From JAUSNA01 sp964568885 (GTDB lineage: Bacteria; Patescibacteriota; Microgenomatia; Levybacterales; GWA1-39-11), in contig CAZMSF010000034.1 in assembly GCA_964568885.1 (NCBI GenBank), positions 1 through 10,552 of the forward strand: DNA of 10,552 nucleotides. Direction: 5' to 3'. This document shows positions 6,174 through 10,552 of the stretch, one piece after another. The number at the start of each line of letters is the position of its first letter. The first letter of the stretch is position 1. The notes beneath the pieces are model-generated. The model did not search any database, was not told where the DNA came from, and saw only the letters and a list, made by a program, of their open reading frames with translations. Both the position numbers and the translations under genes were made by a program.

Positions 6174-7313
6174 ATGAACAAACTCGGTCTGTCCCTTCTT
6201 TTGATAATAGTCATTCTAACCACTCTTGGATTATTCGTTCTGTATGACAGCTCTTCTTATACGGCACAACTTGATCTGCATGATAAATATTACTTTATAA
6301 AAAACCAGAGTGTGTGGATAGTCCTTGGGATTGTTGCTGCACTTTTTGTCTCACGCCTCAAGGAACAGCTGCTCTACAATCTTTCGCTTCCACTTCTTAT
6401 TACGACATTAGGGGCCTTAGTCCTTGTTTTTTTTCCTGTCATCGGACTTGAATTGAACGGTTCTCACCGTTGGATTAATTTGGGAGTTTCAGTTTTTCAA
6501 CCGTCGGAGCTTCTTAAAATAACACTTTCATTGTATCTTGCCTCCTGGCTGTCGGTGAAAGAAAAAGGGAGGCTATTGGCTTTCTTGATACTGTTAGGAG
6601 TAGCCAGCGGACTCGTTCTTTTGCAGCCGGATTTGAAAACTTCAATTATCATTGCCGCTACATCCTTTATCGTCTATTTCATCTCCGGCGCATCGATGAA
6701 AGAAGTAGCACCCATTCTTATCATTGGACTGATGGGTGTTGTGCTTGTTGCGGGAGCTTCTCCCTACCGGGTAAAAAGGCTTACTGCTTTTCAAAATTTT
6801 GACGTTAACAATCTCAATACCACTTCGTATCACACAAAACAAATAGTAATAGCTTTGGGTTCCGGAGGGTTGGGAGGAGTCGGTTTTGGGAACTCGGTTC
6901 AGAAATATGCATATCTCCCCGAGCACACGACCGATTCGATTTTTGCTATATTTGCCGAAGAGACAGGATATATCGGAAGTATTATTCTGATTTCAATTTA
7001 CGTAGCACTTTGCGCGGTCGGCATGATGATTGCCCTTAAAGCCAAAACGCAATTCGGCAAATTATTGGCAACCGGTATCACCGTTTTTATCACCATACAA
7101 GCGCTTATCAATCTGGCATCCCAGGCAATCCTCATCCCTCTGACCGGCGTTCCACTGCCTTTTATCTCATATGGGGGTAGTTCGATGCTTATCAATTATG
7201 TCGCCATTGGACTCCTTTTAAATATTGCTTTTGACCACAAGGCAACTCCGCGGAAAAAAAGCGGCTTGCACTCGCTAAAAAAAGGAACGTTCGGGAGGTT
7301 TAGTAAAAAATGA
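6174..7313 (+). CDS. ftsW: SEDS-family septal peptidoglycan glycosyltransferase FtsW
   Basis: Membrane glycosyltransferase that polymerises lipid II at the division site. It has 379 residues with about ten hydrophobic segments. Signatures: NGSHRWI (95-101), QPSELLK (109-115), LLQPDLKT (149-156), YRVKRLTAF (198-206), GLGGVGFGNSVQK (232-244), LPEHTTDSIFAIFAEETG (248-265) with the Asp254 expected to be catalytic in SEDS enzymes, and PLPFISYGGSS (327-337). The C-terminal tail is Lys/Arg-rich and cytoplasmic. FtsW is preferred to RodA because of position between mraY and murG in a dcw cluster that continues to ftsQ-ftsA-ftsZ; sequence alone does not separate them. The ATG follows the mraY stop with no gap and no Shine-Dalgarno. 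No ftsI (penicillin-binding partner) is in the window. Confidence 0.93.
   Translation: MNKLGLSLLLIIVILTTLGLFVLYDSSSYTAQLDLHDKYYFIKNQSVWIVLGIVAALFVSRLKEQLLYNLSLPLLITTLGALVLVFFPVIGLELNGSHRWINLGVSVFQPSELLKITLSLYLASWLSVKEKGRLLAFLILLGVASGLVLLQPDLKTSIIIAATSFIVYFISGASMKEVAPILIIGLMGVVLVAGASPYRVKRLTAFQNFDVNNLNTTSYHTKQIVIALGSGGLGGVGFGNSVQKYAYLPEHTTDSIFAIFAEETGYIGSIILISIYVALCAVGMMIALKAKTQFGKLLATGITVFITIQALINLASQAILIPLTGVPLPFISYGGSSMLINYVAIGLLLNIAFDHKATPRKKSGLHSLKKGTFGRFSKK
7293..7298 (+). promoter_or_regulatory. Shine-Dalgarno for murG
   Basis: GGGAGG in the end of ftsW lies 11 bases before the murG ATG (7310), which overlaps the ftsW stop as ATGA. It supports this start, consistent with independent as well as coupled initiation. 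Confidence 0.6.
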
Positions 7314-8446
7314 AAATAGTATTTACCGGAGGACATTTCAGTCCTGCTTACGCTGTCATCAAAAAAATGCAAAAAGAAAATGAAGTTTTTGTTGTGGGAA
7401 GGAAGTTTGCTTTTGAAGGCGATACGAATGAAACATATGAATATAAAATCTGTAAAAAAGAGCATATTCCTTTTGCGGCAATCAAAGCCGGAAGACTTCA
7501 GCGAAAACTTACGAGATATTCCCTTACTGCTTTAGGGAGATTTCCTGGCGGGGTATATAGTGCCATTACAATTTTGAAAAAAGAAAGGCCCGATGTTGTC
7601 GTTACATTTGGGGGATACATTGGCCTTCCGGTTGCAATTGCCGCCTCGCTTCTTCGCATCCCTGTTGTTTTGCATGAGCAGACACAAAAAGCAGGTCTAT
7701 CCGCAAAACTCATATCCCGTTTTGCCTCGGTAGTTCTTGTTTCATTTGAATCATCGAAAAATTATTTCAATACAAAAAAAATAGTGTTGACAGGAAACCC
7801 GCTTCGTGAAGAATTATTTGACGAGATAGACATTCCTCAGTTTCATTCGCAATTGCCTACCATATATATTACGGGTGGGAGCACCGGGGCGCATGCGATA
7901 AATTTATTGGTTATGGAAATTATTCCGGATTTGGTGTCCGAATTTTTCGTAGTTCACCAGACAGGGAGTCAAGATTCCAATGATATTGAAAAGCTCCTTG
8001 CTTTGAAAGAAAAACTTCCTGAGCAATACAGAAAAAATTATATTGTTGAAAAATTTTACACGCCGCTGGAAGTTTCTTATCTTCTCAAAAATTCTTCTCT
8101 CGTTGTTTCGCGTTCCGGAATAAATACGGTCCTGGAGCTTTTGGCTCTAGGGAGTATGGCCATTCTTATTCCTTTGCCGTATGGTCAGCAGAATGAGCAA
8201 CGGGAGAATGCAAAATTGTACGCGTCGACAGGACTTGGGGAATACCTCGAGCAGAATACCACCACCGCCTCAACGCTCCTTTTAAAAATGCGTGCTATGA
8301 TAAAAGAACAAAAAAAATACCGGGCCAATGCTCAAAATGCTGCACAATACATCCATGCGGATGCAACTGATAAAATAATTCAACAAATCTATTACTATGG
8401 AAGAAGAAAAGAAAGAAGAACTTCAAGTTCCCCGGAAAAAGCGTAG
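7310..8446 (+). CDS. murG: Lipid I N-acetylglucosaminyltransferase
   Basis: Peripheral membrane GT-B enzyme that adds GlcNAc from UDP-GlcNAc to lipid I, forming lipid II. It has 378 residues. The N-domain opens with FTGGHFSPAYAV (5-16). Canonical MurG has GGGTGGH here, so about four loop residues are missing although His9 remains. Further signatures: TFGGYIGLPV (99-108), HEQTQKAGLSA (122-132), TGNPLR (161-166), GGSTGAHAIN (189-198), HQTG (216-219), SRSGINTVLELLALG (267-281) with the UDP-binding Glu276, PLPYG, and QNEQRENA (294-301). The last 50 bp overlap the start of the ftsQ-like gene in another frame, and the MurG tail there is Arg/Lys/Glu/Ser-rich and probably disordered. MurG is firm by context and motifs. 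Confidence 0.92.
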   Translation: MKIVFTGGHFSPAYAVIKKMQKENEVFVVGRKFAFEGDTNETYEYKICKKEHIPFAAIKAGRLQRKLTRYSLTALGRFPGGVYSAITILKKERPDVVVTFGGYIGLPVAIAASLLRIPVVLHEQTQKAGLSAKLISRFASVVLVSFESSKNYFNTKKIVLTGNPLREELFDEIDIPQFHSQLPTIYITGGSTGAHAINLLVMEIIPDLVSEFFVVHQTGSQDSNDIEKLLALKEKLPEQYRKNYIVEKFYTPLEVSYLLKNSSLVVSRSGINTVLELLALGSMAILIPLPYGQQNEQRENAKLYASTGLGEYLEQNTTTASTLLLKMRAMIKEQKKYRANAQNAAQYIHADATDKIIQQIYYYGRRKERRTSSSPEKA

Positions 8447-8909
8447 AGTCTCACTATTTAAAAGACGGAAGAAACCGAATATCAGACCGTTTGTTCAGCA
8501 AAAAAAACATAGGGAGTATAAAAAGACTCTCACTCGTGTTTTTCTTGCCTTTGGAGTACTTTTTCTGTTGGTTATAGTGCTTTTTTCAGTACAAAAATTC
8601 TTAATCCCCGGTTTGGTCTTACGAAACACGATTATGTTAAGTCCACAGCTGAACGCACCCTTAAGCGACAATGAGATAGAGCAGATTATCAAGGAAAGCG
8701 CATCGGATATAACAAGCGTGCAATTTTCATCAGGCTCGGCGGCAATTTCCTATATGCTGCACGGGGCAACTGCAGTATATTTGTCTCCCGAGAAAGACAT
8801 AAAACAACAATTGGCCTTGGTCAATGCTATTGACCGCCAAGTTTTGGGGTCTGGCAAGCAAGCAATCTCTATTGATTTGAGGTACAATAAACCTGTCGTC
8901 AAATATTGA
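8397..8909 (+). CDS. ftsQ: Short FtsQ/DivIB-like single-pass division protein
   Basis: Predicted bitopic divisome protein. Of its 170 residues, 1-45 are a very basic cytoplasmic tail, 46-69 one membrane segment, and 70-170 an extracytoplasmic part. The ending GKQAISIDLRYNKPVVKY resembles the end of the FtsQ beta domain (IDLR, then a hydrophobic strand). The position between murG and ftsA is the usual place of ftsQ. Typical FtsQ/DivIB has 240-290 residues with a POTRA domain after the membrane segment; here only about 100 extracytoplasmic residues exist, so the POTRA and part of the beta domain seem absent or reduced. The start overlaps murG by 50 bp without a Shine-Dalgarno. The stop lies inside the first copy of a 43-bp tandem repeat. 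Sequence similarity is weak; the call depends on topology, C-terminus and location. Confidence 0.68.
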   Translation: MEEEKKEELQVPRKKRRVSLFKRRKKPNIRPFVQQKKHREYKKTLTRVFLAFGVLFLLVIVLFSVQKFLIPGLVLRNTIMLSPQLNAPLSDNEIEQIIKESASDITSVQFSSGSAAISYMLHGATAVYLSPEKDIKQQLALVNAIDRQVLGSGKQAISIDLRYNKPVVKY

Positions 8910-9027
8910 TGTCAGGTTTGGTTCTTTCGAACTAAACCTTGTCAAATATTGATGTCAGGTTTGGTTCTTTCGAACTAAACCTTGTTAAATATTAATGACA
9001 GGTTTTGACCTAGCGGATTAAACCCTT
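8898..9027 (+). repeat. 43-bp tandem hairpin repeats, three copies, between ftsQ and ftsA
   Basis: Copies 1 (8898-8940) and 2 (8941-8983) are identical; copy 3 (8984-9027, 44 bp) is diverged. In copies 1 and 2, AGGTTTGGTTC pairs with GAACTAAACCT over 11 bp (one G-T) around a TTTC loop: 8914-8924 with 8929-8939, and 8957-8967 with 8972-8982. In copy 3, 9001-9010 can pair with 9015-9024 around TAGC, with two mismatches. Loop centres are exactly 43 bases apart. Copy 1 includes the last ftsQ codons (GTC AAA TAT TGA), so the unit arose from, or extends into, the gene end. No T-runs follow, so they are not classic terminators. Confidence 0.85.
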
Positions 9028-9034
9028 GTAAAAT
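9005..9034 (+). promoter_or_regulatory. Candidate sigma70-type promoter for ftsA
   Basis: TTGACC (9005-9010) and TAAAAT (9029-9034) are separated by 18 bp; each differs from consensus at one position. Transcription would start near 9041, giving a leader of about 20 bases. The -35 box lies in the left arm of the third hairpin repeat. Confidence 0.4.
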
Positions 9035-9052
9035 TTTAGTGCTTTTACTAAA
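9035..9052 (+). promoter_or_regulatory. Hairpin just before the ftsA start
   Basis: TTTAGTG pairs with TACTAAA around a CTTT loop (7 bp, one G-T). It ends 8 bases before the ftsA ATG, where a Shine-Dalgarno would be expected and none is seen. It may be a further, shortened copy of the repeat unit, as a similar GTAAAAT precedes it. Confidence 0.45.
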
Positions 9053-9060
9053 CTATAAAA

Positions 9061-10365
9061 ATGAAAAACGCTGATATCGTCGTGGGAATCGATATAGGTT
9101 CCTCAAAAATAGCAACTCTTATAGGAAGAGTTGATGAAGATGTCATAAATATCCTTGGTGTTTCCGAATCTCCCTCAAAAGGGGTGAAGAAAGGACAAAT
9201 CGTCAACATCGAAGAAGCCTCCGAAGCCATCAACGCATCTCTTGATAGTGCTGAGCGGATGGCAGGGCATTCTATCGATAGGGTATTCGTATCAGTATCG
9301 GGAGTCAATATCGAGTCGCAAAACTCAAAAGGAGTCGTTGCCGTATCACAACCGGACGGTGAGATTTCCGAATATGATGTTGAGAGGGTTCTTGAGGCTG
9401 CAGGGGCTGTTTCACTTCCTTCGACAAGGGAAATTATTCACGTTATTCCAAAGACTTTTACTGTTGACGGCGAGGGAGGGATTAAAGATCCTGTTGGGAT
9501 GTCGGGGGTGAGGCTTGAAGTAGATACCCATATTATAACGGCCAATTCCGCCGGCGTGAAAAATGTCGAAAAAATTCTTTCTTCCGAGGCCGGAGTAAAT
9601 GTCCAGAGCCTGGTTTTTGCCGGTCTTGCCTCGTCTCTTTCGGTCCTGTCGGATACGGAGAAAGAGTTAGGCGTGGTTTTGGCTGATATCGGTGCTGGTG
9701 TTACAAATATCGCTATTTATGTTGACGGCTCTTTGTCTTATACAAGCGTTGTACCAATAGGTGCCAGGCATATAACGAACGATTTGGCAATTGGGCTGAA
9801 GATTTCACTTGAAAGTGCAGAAAAAATCAAACTCTATCTTTCCAAACATTATACTCGTCGCGTAAGACTTCCCGAGCAAGAACCGGGGCAAAGAAGGAAC
9901 CGGGCCGAAGAGGACGAGTTGGACCTTAACGAATTGCATCTTCCCGAGGATGTTAAAAAAGTTTCTTCAAAAACTTTGGTTGAGGGCATCATAAGGCCGC
10001 GGCTCAACGAATTGTTCACAATGATTGCTCTTGAGATTAAAAAAAGCGGATTTGCAACCCAAACTCCTGCCGGGCTGGTCATAACCGGTGGCGGTGCAAA
10101 GACGGTAGGTGCTGAAGAATCGGCAAAAAGAATGCTGTCAATGACTGTGAGGGTTGGTATTCCCCAAAATATCGCCGGACTTATCGATGACGTTGAGTCT
10201 CCGACTTTTGCAACAGCCGTGGGGTTGCTTGAATATTCCCGCAACTTCAGAAGCGAGGGAGCCTCCGGAGTCGGATTTTCCAATATGCTTCCCGGTATAA
10301 AACTAAATTTTAAAGGACTCTCGTCTCTTACAAAACTTCTTCAAAAATTCCTCCCCAAAAAGTAA
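9061..10365 (+). CDS. ftsA: Cell division protein FtsA
   Basis: Actin-like ATPase that tethers FtsZ filaments to the membrane and recruits later divisome proteins. It has 434 residues, a usual length. Parts: GIDIGSSKIATLIG (9-22, phosphate 1), the FtsA-specific 1C (SHS2) subdomain at about 80-165, LADIGAGVTNIAIY (207-220, phosphate 2), VVPIGARHITNDLA (230-243), RPRLNELF (312-319), ITGGGAKTVG (341-350, adenosine motif), and a C-terminal amphipathic helix (about 419-434, SSLTKLLQKFLPKK) as membrane target. A charged stretch at about 266-300 (Arg/Glu/Asp/Gln-rich) replaces the region where other FtsA proteins carry a variable loop. The ATG has no Shine-Dalgarno, and the upstream 150 bp hold hairpin repeats and a candidate promoter, so ftsA may start its own transcript. 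FtsA is preferred over MreB because of the 1C domain and C-terminal helix. Confidence 0.95.
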   Translation: MKNADIVVGIDIGSSKIATLIGRVDEDVINILGVSESPSKGVKKGQIVNIEEASEAINASLDSAERMAGHSIDRVFVSVSGVNIESQNSKGVVAVSQPDGEISEYDVERVLEAAGAVSLPSTREIIHVIPKTFTVDGEGGIKDPVGMSGVRLEVDTHIITANSAGVKNVEKILSSEAGVNVQSLVFAGLASSLSVLSDTEKELGVVLADIGAGVTNIAIYVDGSLSYTSVVPIGARHITNDLAIGLKISLESAEKIKLYLSKHYTRRVRLPEQEPGQRRNRAEEDELDLNELHLPEDVKKVSSKTLVEGIIRPRLNELFTMIALEIKKSGFATQTPAGLVITGGGAKTVGAEESAKRMLSMTVRVGIPQNIAGLIDDVESPTFATAVGLLEYSRNFRSEGASGVGFSNMLPGIKLNFKGLSSLTKLLQKFLPKK

Positions 10366-10384
10366 AAAAGCAATTATACTTTCG

Positions 10385-10413
10385 TTGAAAATTCAATAAC
10401 CGTGTGTTACTAT
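10385..10413 (+). promoter_or_regulatory. Predicted sigma70-type promoter for ftsZ
   Basis: TTGAAA (10385-10390) and TACTAT (10408-10413) are 17 bp apart, and the -10 is preceded by TG-T (10405-10407), an extended -10 pattern. Transcription would start near 10420, giving a leader of about 77 bases. The promoter lies directly after the ftsA stop. Confidence 0.55.
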
Positions 10414-10421
10414 TGGGTAAC
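10406..10421 (+). promoter_or_regulatory. Inverted repeat over the ftsZ -10 box
   Basis: GTTAC (10406-10410) and GTAAC (10417-10421) flank TATTGG and cover the predicted -10 and start site. It could be a small operator. It could also be a weak hairpin ending ftsA transcripts, because TTTT and a later TTTTTT follow. It is too short to decide. Confidence 0.35.
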
Positions 10422-10422
10422 T

Positions 10423-10485
10423 TTTAAGCTTTTTTGCTCAGAAATGTTCTACGAACGAACAATTATTTAAAGCATTTAAGCTTTT
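10423..10485 (+). repeat. Direct repeat TTTAAGCTTTT in the ftsZ leader
   Basis: TTTAAGCTTTT occurs at 10423-10433 and 10475-10485, 52 bp apart. Between them, GTTC (10446-10449) and GAAC (10453-10456) can form a small hairpin. AAAGC (10469-10473) can pair with either repeat's GCTTT, so the ftsZ leader could adopt alternative folds. No function can be assigned. Confidence 0.35.
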
Positions 10486-10496
10486 CTAAGTTCATT

Positions 10497-10552
10497 ATGT
10501 TAATTAAGCCTCAAACAGCAAGCTTCGCAAAAATCAGGGTTATGGGTATCGG
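10497..10552 (+). CDS. ftsZ: Cell division protein FtsZ, first 18 codons (3' end outside window)
   Basis: The tubulin-like GTPase that forms the division ring. From the ATG at 10497 the visible peptide is MLIKPQTASFAKIRVMGI, followed by GG, the start of a Gly codon. AKIRVMGIG matches the FtsZ N-terminus just before the first glycine-rich nucleotide loop (KIKVIGVGGGG). The location directly after ftsA and behind a good promoter agrees. No Shine-Dalgarno precedes the ATG. The short visible part makes the call depend on both motif and position. Confidence 0.88.
   Translation, partial: MLIKPQTASFAKIRVMGI

Noticed and set aside
8914..8982. GTTC-N4-GAAC cores in the repeats as LexA/SOS boxes
   Set aside because: The Gram-positive LexA box is GAAC-N4-GTTC; here the halves are in the reverse order, and they form the tip of a longer hairpin.
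8898..9027. Tandem repeats as a CRISPR array
   Set aside because: Units are directly adjacent with no spacers, and no cas genes are near.
8898..9027. MraZ-type operator repeats
   Set aside because: MraZ sites are short GTGG/TGGG direct repeats upstream of mraZ; no such spaced motif is present, and no mraZ is seen.
9849..10283. 144-codon minus-strand open frame inside ftsA
   Set aside because: It is antisense to the conserved FtsA core, with no motif or ribosome site.
1..10552. Alternative genetic code with TGA read as glycine, as in some CPR groups
   Set aside because: TGA ends glmU-N, ftsW and ftsQ at the expected protein ends, and no in-frame TGA interrupts conserved motifs.

Overview
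The window is a contiguous, co-oriented (+ strand) stretch of a bacterial division and cell-wall (dcw) cluster. It runs from the 3' part of a MurE-type ligase, through peptidoglycan precursor genes, to the first codons of ftsZ. Gene order is murE(partial) - murC - murA - glmU uridyltransferase half - beta-helix acetyltransferase (GlmU C-terminal half-like) - mraY - ftsW - murG - short ftsQ-like - ftsA - ftsZ(partial). TGA is used as a stop (glmU half, ftsW, ftsQ), so the code is standard bacterial code 11. The compact genes, split GlmU, very short FtsQ, MurC with GIKGVG, MurG with a shortened first glycine loop and MraY without the full triple-His motif together suggest a Candidate Phyla Radiation (Patescibacteria) genome, perhaps Microgenomates-like. 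The lineage call is inference from protein style, not from a marker gene.

Layout. Positions 1-2196 hold murE and murC, overlapping by 11 bp. At 2197-2298 there is a gap with a long imperfect inverted repeat. Positions 2299-4994 hold murA, glmU-N and the acetyltransferase, abutting or overlapping by ATGA. At 4995-5165 lies a 171-bp leader with a weak terminator-like hairpin, repeated ATGGAT start-like motifs and two tiny ORFs. Positions 5166-8909 hold mraY, ftsW, murG and ftsQ, all abutting or overlapping. At 8910-9060 there is a gap filled by 43-bp tandem hairpin repeats. Positions 9061-10365 are ftsA. At 10366-10496 there is a leader with a good sigma70-type promoter, and ftsZ starts at 10497.

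How the genes work together. GlmU-N and the beta-helix protein would make UDP-GlcNAc. MurA commits it to UDP-MurNAc synthesis, and MurC and MurE add the first and third peptide residues. MraY and MurG make lipid I and lipid II, and FtsW polymerises lipid II at the septum. FtsQ, FtsA and FtsZ belong to the divisome. murB, murD, murF and ddl are not in this window.

I see no defence, mobile or CRISPR element and no clearly new system. The coding part is ordinary in function. The most unusual material is in the three non-coding leaders before mraY, ftsA and ftsZ, and in several departures from canonical protein motifs.
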